From assembly GCF_001185345.1 (NCBI RefSeq), contig NZ_KQ236744.1:570664-634663 (forward strand): 64,000 nt of DNA, given 5' to 3'. Of the stretch, positions 33,429 to 42,475 are shown in pieces (within the stretch, counting starts at the first letter, position 1; every line of letters begins with the position of its first letter). Made by a program: the position numbers and the translations under genes. The notes beneath the pieces are model-generated. The model was not told the DNA's origin and did no database searches. It was given only the letters and a program-made list of their open reading frames with translations. Source of the DNA: Dorea sp. D27 (GTDB taxonomy: Bacteria > Bacillota > Clostridia > Lachnospirales > Lachnospiraceae).

Positions 33429-33794
33429 ATGCTTTACACAGAAAAAGAGAAACATGAAATTGAGCGAGTAAAGGAAGTCTTTGCGGAACATCTGCGGCAA
33501 AGCCCCGATTTTGAACTGCTCTGGTCGGACAAGGTGGGCTATGTCTGGCTGACGATTGGCGTAAATCCGCTTTATGTGGATACCGGTATCAGGATAGAAT
33601 CAGCCGCCGATCTCTGCGGCAGGTGTTTGGACGATGTTGCTACGGATGTTTTGTATATGACGGGCAACGATCATGCACTGGAAGCAGCCGACCCGCTGGA
33701 ATTGGCCGAAATCAAGCGGCGCTGGGAGTCATATATCAACCAGTTGCCAGACTATGCGTATCTCTGCAAAGACCTGCTGAACGGAAAAATGTAA
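33429..33794 (+). CDS. conserved hypothetical protein of the inserted element
   Basis: A 121-residue acidic protein with no membrane segment: helical start (EKEKHEIERVKEVFAEHLRQ), central beta part (VGYVWLTIGVNPLYVDTGIRI) and helical end (EIKRRWESYINQLPDYAYLCKDLL). ATG 33429 has AAGGAGG; longer frames lack one. It is the last gene before the right junction. No function can be given. Confidence 0.6.
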   Translation: MLYTEKEKHEIERVKEVFAEHLRQSPDFELLWSDKVGYVWLTIGVNPLYVDTGIRIESAADLCGRCLDDVATDVLYMTGNDHALEAADPLELAEIKRRWESYINQLPDYAYLCKDLLNGKM

Positions 33795-33805
33795 TCTATC
33801 AAACG

Positions 33806-33845
33806 AGGTGTCAGGAGCCATACAATGCTTCTGGCACCTTTTTTT
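33806..33845 (+). terminator. terminator at the right end of the inserted element
   Basis: A 13-bp stem with two G-T pairs (33806-33818 with 33827-33839) is followed by TTTTTTT. It prevents transcription leaving the element into virD4. Confidence 0.8.
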
Positions 33846-33893
33846 GTAGATTTTTTGTGAATTTGATTAAAAAGTCCTTGACAATTTGTCTCT

Positions 33894-34736
33894 GGCAAGA
33901 CCGCAAAAAGCATACTTATCTCATGCGGCGCGAGGTTAGCCCCATTCGACATTAAGGAGCTGCGGGAGCTTATGGAAACCGACGAAATGGAGCTTGACAC
34001 CATAGGCGACAGAAAGACCGCCCTTTTCGTCATCATCAGCGACACCGACGACACTTTTAACTTTGTCGTTTCAATCCTTTACACACAGCTATTCAACTTG
34101 CTTTGTGACAAGGCAGATGATGAATACGGCGGGCGGCTTCCCGTCCATGTTAGGTGCTTACTTGATGAATTTGCGAATATCGGGCAGATACCAAAGTTTG
34201 AAAAGCTCATTGCAACGATACGGAGCCGGGAAATATCCGCGTCAATCATCTTGCAGAGCCAGTCACAGCTAAAAGCCATTTACAAAGACAACGCCGATAC
34301 CATAGTCGGCAACTGCGACACCACGCTTTTCTTGGGCGGCAAGGAGAAAACCACCCTTAAAGAAATATCGGAAATTTTAGGAAAAGAAACGATAGACAGC
34401 TTTAACACGTCCGAAACAAGGGGGCGGGAGCTTTCGCATGGGCTGAACTATCAGAAATTGGGAAAGCAGCTTATGACGGAAGATGAAATTGCAGTCATGG
34501 ACGGAGGGAAATGTATCTTGCAGCTACGCGGGGTGCGCCCGTTCTTTTCGGACAAATTCGACATAACGAAGCACCCGAAATACAAGTACCTGTCCGACGC
34601 AGACCCGAAGAACGCCTTTGACATGGAAAAGCACCTTAAACGCCGCCCCGCCATTGTCAAGCCCGACGAGGTTTTTGACTATTACGAGCTTGACGCGGCA
34701 GACTTACAGGAGGACGCAGACCATGAGGAAACGTAG
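33894..34736 (+). CDS. VirD4/TraG coupling protein, C-terminal part (interrupted)
   Basis: Homology resumes at GKTAKSILISCGARLAPFD from 33894, in frame 0; the first ATG inside is 33972. The part carries Walker B VRCLLDEFANIG, the sensor-type ILQSQSQLKAIYKDNADTI and FLGGKEKTTLKE motifs of TraG/VirD4 ATPases. It has no promoter or start of its own. See 15038 for the first half; the joined protein would be about 600 residues, the usual size. Confidence 0.88.
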   Translation, partial: GKTAKSILISCGARLAPFDIKELRELMETDEMELDTIGDRKTALFVIISDTDDTFNFVVSILYTQLFNLLCDKADDEYGGRLPVHVRCLLDEFANIGQIPKFEKLIATIRSREISASIILQSQSQLKAIYKDNADTIVGNCDTTLFLGGKEKTTLKEISEILGKETIDSFNTSETRGRELSHGLNYQKLGKQLMTEDEIAVMDGGKCILQLRGVRPFFSDKFDITKHPKYKYLSDADPKNAFDMEKHLKRRPAIVKPDEVFDYYELDAADLQEDADHEET

Positions 34737-34893
34737 CGCAGAGGAAAAACAAAAGCAGCTTGAACGGTTTTTAATGAATGTTGCGGAAGCCGCCGACGCT
34801 GCATTATGGGAGTATTGGCGGGAAAAGGAAGCGGAACACCGCCGTTTTGCAACGGAGTATGTCACGCGCCGGGGGCTTATCCCGCAACAGTGA
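34723..34893 (+). CDS. small charged protein after virD4
   Basis: A 56-residue helical protein (EEKQKQLERFLMNVAEAADAAL near the start, Arg/Glu-rich). It overlaps the virD4 end by 14 bases and has AGGAGG 10 bases upstream, so it appears to be translated from the same message. It is a frequent small companion of virD4 in this element type; function unknown. Confidence 0.6.
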   Translation: MRKRSAEEKQKQLERFLMNVAEAADAALWEYWREKEAEHRRFATEYVTRRGLIPQQ

Positions 34894-34917
34894 CAGCATG
34901 GCAGACCGCCGGGGGAC

Positions 34918-35020
34918 AGGGGAAGCTACACTTCCCCTACGCTGCCTTGCGGCAGCTACCCCTTTGTGAACTTGCGGGAAGCGAACACCTTGCTACGCAA
35001 GCTATTCACTTCCCGCAAGT
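34918..35020 (+). other. array of three strong stem-loops in a 410-base gene-free stretch
   Basis: AGGGGAAG-CTACA-CTTCCCCT (34918-34938), GCTGCC-TTGC-GGCAGC (34941-34956), and a 12-bp stem ACTTGCGGGAAG (34970-34981) with 35009-35020 holding an inner CTTGC-TAC-GCAAG hairpin. The rest of the gap to 35303 is GC-rich with no convincing frame. It could be an mRNA processing or stabilising structure or a small RNA. Confidence 0.5.
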
Positions 35021-35303
35021 CTGAAAAAAACGTCCGGCAGCACAGCGGAACACAGAAAGGAGCGATTGAAGCAATCACATCTATCCATACCGGCTACATG
35101 ATACGCGCCCCCACTTTCCGGCGCAGTACACAGCGGCAGGAGCCGCACCCCTTACAACTGAATACCGCCGCGCCGCAGAACTTACGCAGCGCGGGGACAG
35201 CCGCCTTTACCAGAGGGCGGTTTTTTGTGCGGCGGCGACCATACGCTGACCGCCTTTTGTCCGCTTGCCGGACAGCCGCAGACGCGGCAGAAAGGATATA
35301 TTT

Positions 35304-35519
35304 ATGGCATTTTTCAATAGCGCAGTAGACGTTTTGCAGACCCTTGTTGTAGCACTTGGAGCCGGGCTTGGTATCTGGGGCGTAATCAATCTGATGGAGG
35401 GCTACGGCAATGACAATCCGGGCGCAAAGAGCCAGGGCATGAAGCAGCTTATGGCGGGCGGCGGCGTTGCCCTTATCGGCATGACCCTTGTACCGCTGCT
35501 TTCCGGCTTGTTCGGTTAA
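35304..35519 (+). CDS. Maff2 family membrane protein (pilin-like)
   Basis: A 71-residue protein with two hydrophobic helices (VLQTLVVALGAGLGIWGVIN and AGGGVALIGMTLVPLLSGLF), as in VirB2/TrbC-like small subunits. Maff2 proteins sit between virD4 and virB6-like genes in Tn1549-like elements. ATG 35304 follows AAAGGA; the earlier frame start has none. It probably forms part of the mating channel or pilus. Confidence 0.8.
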   Translation: MAFFNSAVDVLQTLVVALGAGLGIWGVINLMEGYGNDNPGAKSQGMKQLMAGGGVALIGMTLVPLLSGLFG

Positions 35520-35538
35520 GAAGCGCGGGTAAAGGCTT

Positions 35539-36408
35539 ATGCAGAGCATACTTGACGCGATTAACGAATGGATAAAGGAAATCCTCATAGGAGCCATAAA
35601 CGGTAATCTGTCAACTATGTTCGGGGACGTAAACGAAAAAGTCGGCACTATCGCCGCAGAGGTAGGGCAGACCCCGCAAGGGTGGAACGCAAATATATTC
35701 TCCATGATACAGACCCTTAGTGAAAATGTAATCGTACCCATTGCGGGGCTTGTCATTACCTACGTCCTATGCTATGAGCTTATCAGCATGGTAACGGAAA
35801 AGAACAATATGCACGACGTTGACACTTCCATGTTCTTCAAGTGGGTGTTCAAGGCGTTTGTGGCAGTCTACCTTGTGACGCACACCTTTGACATTACTAT
35901 GGCGGTGTTCGATATGGCGCAGCACGTTGTTTCCGGCGCGGCGGGGGTAATCGGCGGCAGCACAGAGATTGATGTTGCCGCCGCCCTTGCTTCCATGCAG
36001 AGCGGGCTTGACGCTATGGAAATCCCCGAACTGCTCTTACTTGTCATGGAAACAAGCCTTGTGAGCTTGTGCATGAAAATCATGTCCGTACTGATAACCG
36101 TTATCCTCTACGGGCGCATGATAGAAATTTACCTTTACTGTTCGGTATCGCCTATCCCGTTTGCAACTATGACGAACCGGGAATGGGGGCAGATAGGAAA
36201 CAACTACCTAAAATCCCTGTTCGCTATCGGTTTTCAAGGCTTCCTCATTATGATATGCGTCGGCATTTACGCGGTTCTGGTAAACAACATGATAATAGCG
36301 GACAATCTGCACAGCGCGATATTCTCCCTTGCAGCCTATACCGTTATCCTCTGTTTCTCCCTGTTCAAATCCGGCGCACTGGCGAAGTCGATATTCTCCG
36401 CGCATTAG
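35539..36408 (+). CDS. VirB6/TrbL-like channel protein
   Basis: A 289-residue polytopic membrane protein with about six helices (VIVPIAGLVITYVLCYELIS first; LLLVMETSLVSLCMKIMSVLITVILY later). Its place between Maff2 and PrgI corresponds to VirB6/TrbL in type IV secretion. It would form the inner-membrane pore. Confidence 0.78.
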   Translation: MQSILDAINEWIKEILIGAINGNLSTMFGDVNEKVGTIAAEVGQTPQGWNANIFSMIQTLSENVIVPIAGLVITYVLCYELISMVTEKNNMHDVDTSMFFKWVFKAFVAVYLVTHTFDITMAVFDMAQHVVSGAAGVIGGSTEIDVAAALASMQSGLDAMEIPELLLLVMETSLVSLCMKIMSVLITVILYGRMIEIYLYCSVSPIPFATMTNREWGQIGNNYLKSLFAIGFQGFLIMICVGIYAVLVNNMIIADNLHSAIFSLAAYTVILCFSLFKSGALAKSIFSAH

Positions 36409-36414
36409 CGGCGT

Positions 36415-36473
36415 GTCAAGGGCAGGGTGGAGATTTTCAGAGCGAAGCGGCGAAAATACGACCCGACCTTGAC
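36415..36473 (+). other. long interrupted hairpin upstream of PrgI
   Basis: GTCAAGG (36415-36421) pairs with CCTTGAC (36467-36473), and GGGT and ATTTTC inside pair with ACCC and GAAAAT. No T run follows; it is more likely a processing or control structure than a terminator. Confidence 0.45.
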
Positions 36474-36585
36474 GCGGATAACCCCCATATAATACGGGCG
36501 GGCAAAGGGCATAGATTGACCTTTGCCTTGATTACCCTTATGGAAAATTACAGCAACACCAAACCCAGAGAAAGGAGGTTTTCAC

Positions 36586-36987
36586 TTGGCGTATGTACCC
36601 GTACCCAAAGACTTATCCAAAGTCAAGACAAAAGTAGCTTTCAACCTTACCAAACGGCAGATTGTATGTTTTGCGGCGGCTCTCCTGTTCGGCTTGCCGC
36701 TTTTCTTTCTGCTCAAAGACAGCACAGGCACAAGCCTTGCGTCTATGGCTATGATTGCCGTCATGCTGCCCTGTTTCCTCTTTGCCATGTATGAGAAGCA
36801 TGGACAGCCCCTTGAAGTGGTGGTGAAGAACATCATACGGACAAAATTCATAGCCCCCAAAGAACGACCATACAGGACAGACAACTTTTATTCCGTCTTA
36901 GAACGGCAGAGAAAACTTGAAAAGGAGGTATCAGCGATTGCAAAAGGAAACACGAAGAAACAGCGCGGCGGGAAGCACAAAGCCTAA
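36586..36987 (+). CDS. PrgI family (VirB3-like) membrane protein
   Basis: A 133-residue protein starting with TTG 36586 after AAAGGAGG. It has two membrane helices (about residues 22-40 and 48-66) in a VirB3-like arrangement and a conserved start VPKDLSKVKTKVAFNLTKRQ. PrgI of pCF10 is the namesake. It overlaps the virB4 gene by 50 bases. Confidence 0.85.
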   Translation: MAYVPVPKDLSKVKTKVAFNLTKRQIVCFAAALLFGLPLFFLLKDSTGTSLASMAMIAVMLPCFLFAMYEKHGQPLEVVVKNIIRTKFIAPKERPYRTDNFYSVLERQRKLEKEVSAIAKGNTKKQRGGKHKA

Positions 36988-39376
36988 CCCGCCCCGCAAG
37001 CTCACCCGCGCCGAGAAAAAGCAGATTGCGGAAATCATCAGACAGGCAAAGGGCGACGGGAAAGCCCACACCGCGCAGCAGACAATCCCCTATATCCAGA
37101 TGTACCCGGACGGTATCTGCAAGGTTACGGGACGGAAATACTCAAAGACCGTCGCCTTTGAAGATATTAACTATCAGCTTGCACAGGCAGACGACAAGAC
37201 CGCCATTTTTGAGAACTGGTGCGACTTCCTCAACTACTTTGACGCTTCCGTTTCGGTGCAGCTTTCTTTCATCAATCAAGGGACGCAGCGCGGCGAAGCG
37301 GAAAAGGCGGTCAATATCCCGGCACAGGAGGACGCTTTCAATTCTATCCGCACAGAATACCGGGATATGCTGAAAAACCAGCTTGCAAAGGGCAACAACG
37401 GGCTTGTCAAAGCAAAATATATCACCTTTGCCATTGAAGCCGACAGTCTGGGCGCGGCGAAATCCCGCCTTGCCCGTATCGAAACGGACGTACTCAACAA
37501 CTTTAAGCTCTTGGGCGTGTCTGCCCGCCCCATGACAGGCTATGAACGCCTTAAAATGCTGCATGGCATTTTCCACCCGGAGGGCGGGCAGTTTGCCTTT
37601 GATTTTTCATGGCTTGCCCCGTCCGGGCTTTCCACAAAGGACTTTATCGCCCCGTCCTCTTTCCGTTTTGGCGAGGGGCGTTATTTCCGCATGGGGCGCA
37701 AAATCGGCGCGGTTTCATTCCTTGAAATCCTTGCGCCGGAATTAAACGACCGTATCTTATCTGACATTCTGGACTTGGAAACGGGCGTTATCGTCAATCT
37801 GCATATCCACAGTATCGACCAGACCGAAGCCATAAAGACAATCAAGCGCAAGATTACCGACCTTGACAAAATGAAAATCGAGGAACAGAAGAAAGCGGTA
37901 CGCAGCGGCTATGACATGGATATTATACCGTCCGACCTTGCCACTTTCGGCAGCGAAGCGAAGAATCTCTTACAGGACTTGCAGAGCCGGAATGAAAGAA
38001 TGTTCCTCTTGACGTTCCTTGTGGTGAACATGGCGGACACGAAGCGGAAACTGGAAAATGACGTATTCGCGGCGGCGGGCATTGCACAGAAGAACAACTG
38101 CGCCTTAACCCGCCTTGACTACCAACAGGAAGCGGGGCTTATGTCCTCTGTACCGCTTGGGGAGAACCTTATCCCCATTCAAAGAGGGCTTACCACGTCA
38201 AGCACCGCTATCTTTATCCCCTTTATCACACAGGAGCTTTTCCAGACGGGCGCGGCTTTGTACTACGGCTTAAACGCCCTTAGTAACAACATGATACTCT
38301 GCGACCGCAAGCAGCTAAAGAACCCCAACGGCTTAATCTTGGGTACGCCGGGAAGCGGGAAATCCTTTGCCGCCAAACGGGAAATGACAAACGCTTTCCT
38401 CATTACCGACGACGACATAATTATCTGCGACCCGGAAGCAGAGTATTTTTCCCTTGTGCAGCGGCTTGACGGGCAAGTGATACGCTTATCCCCTACGGGC
38501 AAGGGCATTGACGGGAAGCCCCAGTATGTGAACCCTATGGATATTAACCTCAATTACAGCGAGGACGACAGCCCCCTTGCGCTGAAATCCGACTTTATCC
38601 TCTCCCTCTGCGAGCTTGTCATAGGCGGCAAGGAGGGCTTGCAGCCCGTCGATAAGACCGTCATTGACCGCGCCGTTAGGAACGTGTACCGCCCTTTCCT
38701 TGCAGACCCCGACCCGGAGAAAATGCCTATCTTGGGCGACCTCTACAACGAGCTTTTGAAGCAGCCGGAGCCGGAAGCGGCGCGTATTGCGGCGGCGTTG
38801 GAGCTGTATGTTTCCGGGAGCCTTAACGTATTCAACCACCGTACCAACGTGGAGCTGAACAACCGCCTTGTCTGCTTTGACATCAAGCAGCTTGGGAAGC
38901 AGCTCAAAAAGTTAGGTATGCTCATTGTGCAGGACCAGGTATGGAACCGCGTCACCGTCAACCGGGCAGAAAGGAAATCCACCCGGTATTTTATGGACGA
39001 ATTTCATCTTCTCTTGAAAGAGGAACAGACCGCCGCCTATTCCGTTGAAATCTGGAAGCGTTTCAGAAAATGGGGCGGCATACCCACAGCCATTACGCAG
39101 AATGTCAAGGATTTGCTTGCTTCCCGCGAAGTGGAGAATATCTTTGAAAACTCTGATTTTGTCCTCATGCTCAATCAGGCGGCGGGCGACCGGGCTATCC
39201 TTGCGAAGCAGCTCAACATCTCCCCGCAGCAGATGAAATATGTCACCCACACCGAAGCGGGCGAGGGGCTTATCTTCTACGGGAACGTGGTGCTGCCCTT
39301 TGTAGACCGCTTCCCGAAAGACACCGAGCTTTACCGGGTAATGACGACGAAGCCGGAGGAAGTGGGCGAAGCATGA
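36938..39376 (+). CDS. VirB4-like conjugation ATPase
   Basis: About 812 residues, starting with TTG 36938 nine bases after GGAGG. The N-terminal domain is of the TraE/VirB4 type; the ATPase has Walker A LGTPGSGKSFAAKRE (about residue 475), Walker B with STRYFMDEFHLLL and the following AITQNVKDLLAS sensor motif. It powers assembly of the mating channel. Its stop overlaps the methyltransferase start (ATGA). Confidence 0.93.
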   Translation: MQKETRRNSAAGSTKPNPPRKLTRAEKKQIAEIIRQAKGDGKAHTAQQTIPYIQMYPDGICKVTGRKYSKTVAFEDINYQLAQADDKTAIFENWCDFLNYFDASVSVQLSFINQGTQRGEAEKAVNIPAQEDAFNSIRTEYRDMLKNQLAKGNNGLVKAKYITFAIEADSLGAAKSRLARIETDVLNNFKLLGVSARPMTGYERLKMLHGIFHPEGGQFAFDFSWLAPSGLSTKDFIAPSSFRFGEGRYFRMGRKIGAVSFLEILAPELNDRILSDILDLETGVIVNLHIHSIDQTEAIKTIKRKITDLDKMKIEEQKKAVRSGYDMDIIPSDLATFGSEAKNLLQDLQSRNERMFLLTFLVVNMADTKRKLENDVFAAAGIAQKNNCALTRLDYQQEAGLMSSVPLGENLIPIQRGLTTSSTAIFIPFITQELFQTGAALYYGLNALSNNMILCDRKQLKNPNGLILGTPGSGKSFAAKREMTNAFLITDDDIIICDPEAEYFSLVQRLDGQVIRLSPTGKGIDGKPQYVNPMDINLNYSEDDSPLALKSDFILSLCELVIGGKEGLQPVDKTVIDRAVRNVYRPFLADPDPEKMPILGDLYNELLKQPEPEAARIAAALELYVSGSLNVFNHRTNVELNNRLVCFDIKQLGKQLKKLGMLIVQDQVWNRVTVNRAERKSTRYFMDEFHLLLKEEQTAAYSVEIWKRFRKWGGIPTAITQNVKDLLASREVENIFENSDFVLMLNQAAGDRAILAKQLNISPQQMKYVTHTEAGEGLIFYGNVVLPFVDRFPKDTELYRVMTTKPEEVGEA

Positions 39377-40332
39377 ACGGGCTGAAAACTGACACCATCA
39401 TCAACCGGGACGCGCTCTATGCCTTGCGGGAGCTTCCAGAGGAAAGCGTACACTGTTGCGTCACAAGCCCGCCCTACTATGCGCTTAGGGATTATGGGCT
39501 TGATATGCAGATTGGGCGGGAGGACACGCCGGAGCAGTACATTGACAGGCTGACCGAGGTTTTCCGCGAGCTGCGCCGGGTACTGCGTTCTGACGGTACG
39601 CTCTGGCTGAATATCGCGGACACCTACTGCGGCACAGGGAACAAGGGCTACCATGCAGACCCGAAGAACCCGAAAGGCAGAAACGGACAGCAGATTGCAA
39701 AAAACAACCGCGTTTCCGGCTGCAAACAAAAGGACTTAATCGGTATCCCTTGGCTTTTAGCTTTTGCCCTACGCGCTGACGGGTGGTATTTACGGAGCGA
39801 CATTATCTGGCAGAAAGAAAACCCCATGCCGGAGAGCGTGAAAGACCGCCCTACCCGCTGCTATGAACATATCTTTCTGCTTACGAAGTCAAAGAAATAT
39901 TTCTATGACGCAGCCGCCATAGCCGAGCCGTTAGCCCCCACAACGGCGGCGCGGTACCGCACCGGGCGCAGCGCGGGACAGAAATATGCGGACGAAGTAC
40001 CCGGACAGGGGAAAGTACAGGGGCTTAACCGGGCGAGAAGCGGCAGCTACTACGACGAAGCCCTCATGCCGACCATGCGGAACAGGCGGGACGTGTGGCT
40101 TATCAATACCGTACCCTACAAGGGCGGGCATTTCGCCGCGTTCCCGCCAAAACTTGCCGAAACCTGTATCAAGGCGGGCTGTCCGAAAGGCGGCGTTGTG
40201 CTTGACCCCTTTTTCGGCAGCGGCACGACGGGAGCAGCCGCAAGGCAGCTTGACAGGCATTATATAGGCATTGAGATAAACGCCGAGTATTGCGCCCTTG
40301 CAAGGGCGCGGATTGGAGGGACAGAAAAATAA
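39373..40332 (+). CDS. site-specific DNA methyltransferase (N4-C or N6-A, beta class)
   Basis: A 319-residue enzyme that transfers a methyl group from SAM to DNA. Catalytic motif IV TSPPYY occurs early (about residue 33) and motif I DPFFGSGTTGAAA near the end (about 279), the beta-class order. No restriction endonuclease is adjacent, so it probably protects the element DNA from host restriction, together with the ArdA/ArdC gene. It sits inside the conjugation operon. Confidence 0.88.
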   Translation: MNGLKTDTIINRDALYALRELPEESVHCCVTSPPYYALRDYGLDMQIGREDTPEQYIDRLTEVFRELRRVLRSDGTLWLNIADTYCGTGNKGYHADPKNPKGRNGQQIAKNNRVSGCKQKDLIGIPWLLAFALRADGWYLRSDIIWQKENPMPESVKDRPTRCYEHIFLLTKSKKYFYDAAAIAEPLAPTTAARYRTGRSAGQKYADEVPGQGKVQGLNRARSGSYYDEALMPTMRNRRDVWLINTVPYKGGHFAAFPPKLAETCIKAGCPKGGVVLDPFFGSGTTGAAARQLDRHYIGIEINAEYCALARARIGGTEK

Positions 40333-42437
40333 AACAGTATCGAGCGCGTGAGAAAGTCACGCAGAAAATGACCCGCGAGGGGGCTGTCGAGGTAAACGCC
40401 GCCACCGGGAAAAAGAAACGTATCAGCAAGCGGATAAGGGACGCGGACTTTGCAAAGACCGAAGCACCGCAGCCGCCGGAACAGGCAGCGCAGACCATAC
40501 CGGGCGGCGCAGCTCCCGCGCCCACAGCCGCCGCGCCGCCGCTTCCCCATGCGCCGGGGGCAGAACGGGAACAGGACACCGCCGCAGCCGAGCGCGTCTT
40601 GGAGCGTATCGACGGGGCGCGTACCAGAAAGGCGAGCAAAAAGGCGGCGAGGAAAGCACAGGCAGAAGCCACAGCAAAAGAAAAATCTTCCCGCTTGCAG
40701 TTTACCGACGAGGAACGGGCAACGCCGGAGCTTGAAAGGTATATCCGAAAATCGGACAAAGCAGCCGACCGTCTGGACGCGGCAAAGGCGGCTATCCCCA
40801 AAGAAAAGAAACTTGTACGGGAGCGCACCTTTGATGAAGCCACCGGGAAAGGCAAGACCCGCCTACATTTTGAGGAACAGGAAAAGCCCATAGGAAGGAA
40901 TAAGCCCCACAATAACCCGCTATCCCGCCCCGCACAGGAAGCGGGTATTTTCGTCCACAACAAGATACATTCCGTTGAAAAGGACAATTCCGGCGTTGAG
41001 GGGGCGCACAAATCCGAAGAACTGGCAGAGCGCGGCGCAAAGTACGGGACGCGGAAAGTCAAGGAGGGCTACCGCAGCCACAAGCTCAAACCCTACCGGG
41101 CGGCGGCAAAGGCAGAGAAAGCGGCGTTCAAGGCGAATGTGGATTTCCAGTACCATAAATCCCTACATGACAATCCGCAGATTGCGGGCAATCCCCTTTC
41201 CCGCTTCATGCAGAAGCAGCAAATCAAGCGGCAGTATGCAAAGTCGGCAAGGAAAGGCGGCGCAAAAACGGCGCAGAAAGCCGCAGAGAACACCCGCAAG
41301 GCGGCAAAAAAGACCGCCGAGGAAACAAAAAAGGCAATCGCTTTTGTAGGGCGGCACCCGGCGGGCGTATGTATCGCCGTTGCCGCGCTGCTCTTATTCA
41401 TCATGGTATCGGCGGGGCTTTCCTCTTGCGGCTCCATGTTCTCCGGCTTGATGAACGGCATACTTGGGACTTCCTACACGTCGGAGGACAGCGACCTTGT
41501 GGCGACGGAAAATAATTACGCCGCAAAGGAAAACGAGCTTCAGCAGCAGATTGACAATATCGAAAGCACCCACCCCGGCTATGACGAATACCGCTATGAC
41601 CTTGACAGTATCGGGCATAACCCCCATGAGTTAGCGTCCTACCTCACCGCCCTTTTACAGACCTACACCCCGCAGAGCGCACAGGCAGAACTAAACCGCG
41701 TCTTTGCCATGCAGTACACTTTGACGCTGACGGAAGAAACGGAAATCCGCTACCGCACAGAAACAAGCACAGACCCGGAAACAGGGGAAACGACCAGCGA
41801 GGAAGTACCCTACGAGTACCATATCCTCAACGTGAAGCTGACGAACAAGCCCATTTCCGAGATTGCGGAGGAACTTCTAACGCCACAGCAGCTTGAAATG
41901 TACCGCGTCTATCTGGAAACAAGCGGAAACAAGCCGCTGATTTTCGGCGGCGGCTCCCCCGATATGGGCGCGTCCGAGGATTTAAGCGGCGTACAGCTTG
42001 TAAACGGCACACGCCCCGGCAACACCGCCGTTGTAGACCTTGCGAAGCGGCAAGTCGGCAACGTAGGCGGGCGACCCTTTTGGAGCTGGTACGGATTTAA
42101 CAGCCGCGTGGAATGGTGCGCCTGTTTTGTTTCATGGTGCTACAATCAAGCCGGGAAAAGCGAGCCGCGCTTTGCCGGGTGCCAGTCACAGGGCGTACCC
42201 TGGTTCCAGTCACGCGGGCAATGGGGCGCGAGGGGCTATGAGAATATCGCCCCCGGCGACGCTATCTTTTTCGACTGGGACGGGGACGGGAGCGCAGACC
42301 ATGTAGGGCTTGTTATCGGGACGGACGGGGAGCGCGTCTATACCGTCGAGGGCAATTCCGGCGACGCCTGCAAGATAAAGAGCTACCCCGTCAATTACTC
42401 CTGTATCAAGGGCTACGGCTTAATGAATTGGAACTGA
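40329..42437 (+). CDS. VirB1-like cell-wall hydrolase with CHAP domain (CD1108 type)
   Basis: About 702 residues. The first 340 are basic and low-complexity; one membrane helix (GVCIAVAALLLFIMVSAGL, about residue 350) and an outer CHAP/NlpC-P60 domain follow (last 140 residues: EWCACFVSWCYNQAG with catalytic Cys, DHVGLVIG with His). It opens peptidoglycan for the mating channel. A GGAGGG lies eight bases before ATA 40329, which overlaps the previous stop as ATAA; the nearest ATG is at 40371 without an RBS. Confidence 0.85.
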   Translation: MKQYRAREKVTQKMTREGAVEVNAATGKKKRISKRIRDADFAKTEAPQPPEQAAQTIPGGAAPAPTAAAPPLPHAPGAEREQDTAAAERVLERIDGARTRKASKKAARKAQAEATAKEKSSRLQFTDEERATPELERYIRKSDKAADRLDAAKAAIPKEKKLVRERTFDEATGKGKTRLHFEEQEKPIGRNKPHNNPLSRPAQEAGIFVHNKIHSVEKDNSGVEGAHKSEELAERGAKYGTRKVKEGYRSHKLKPYRAAAKAEKAAFKANVDFQYHKSLHDNPQIAGNPLSRFMQKQQIKRQYAKSARKGGAKTAQKAAENTRKAAKKTAEETKKAIAFVGRHPAGVCIAVAALLLFIMVSAGLSSCGSMFSGLMNGILGTSYTSEDSDLVATENNYAAKENELQQQIDNIESTHPGYDEYRYDLDSIGHNPHELASYLTALLQTYTPQSAQAELNRVFAMQYTLTLTEETEIRYRTETSTDPETGETTSEEVPYEYHILNVKLTNKPISEIAEELLTPQQLEMYRVYLETSGNKPLIFGGGSPDMGASEDLSGVQLVNGTRPGNTAVVDLAKRQVGNVGGRPFWSWYGFNSRVEWCACFVSWCYNQAGKSEPRFAGCQSQGVPWFQSRGQWGARGYENIAPGDAIFFDWDGDGSADHVGLVIGTDGERVYTVEGNSGDACKIKSYPVNYSCIKGYGLMNWN

Positions 42438-42475
42438 CAACAAAAAAATGAAAATCTGAAAGGAGAAATTTATTG

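Larger units (their letters stand above)
16004..33895. mobile_element. 17.9-kb mobilisable element inserted in virD4
   Basis: Left junction GCGGCGGG/AGATG, right junction GTCTCT/GGCAAG; the shared GG is the likely crossover dinucleotide of its own serine recombinase (16098-17978) next to the left end. It carries TnpV, TnpW, a MobA/MobL relaxase with oriT, replication genes, RelE-type toxin-antitoxin and an uptake cassette, but no mating-pair formation genes, so it would depend on a helper conjugation system. Excision would restore its host's virD4 frame. Confidence 0.88.

Noticed and set aside
39373-40332. Methyltransferase as half of a restriction-modification system
   Set aside because: No endonuclease lies beside it and its position in the transfer operon fits a protective orphan enzyme.
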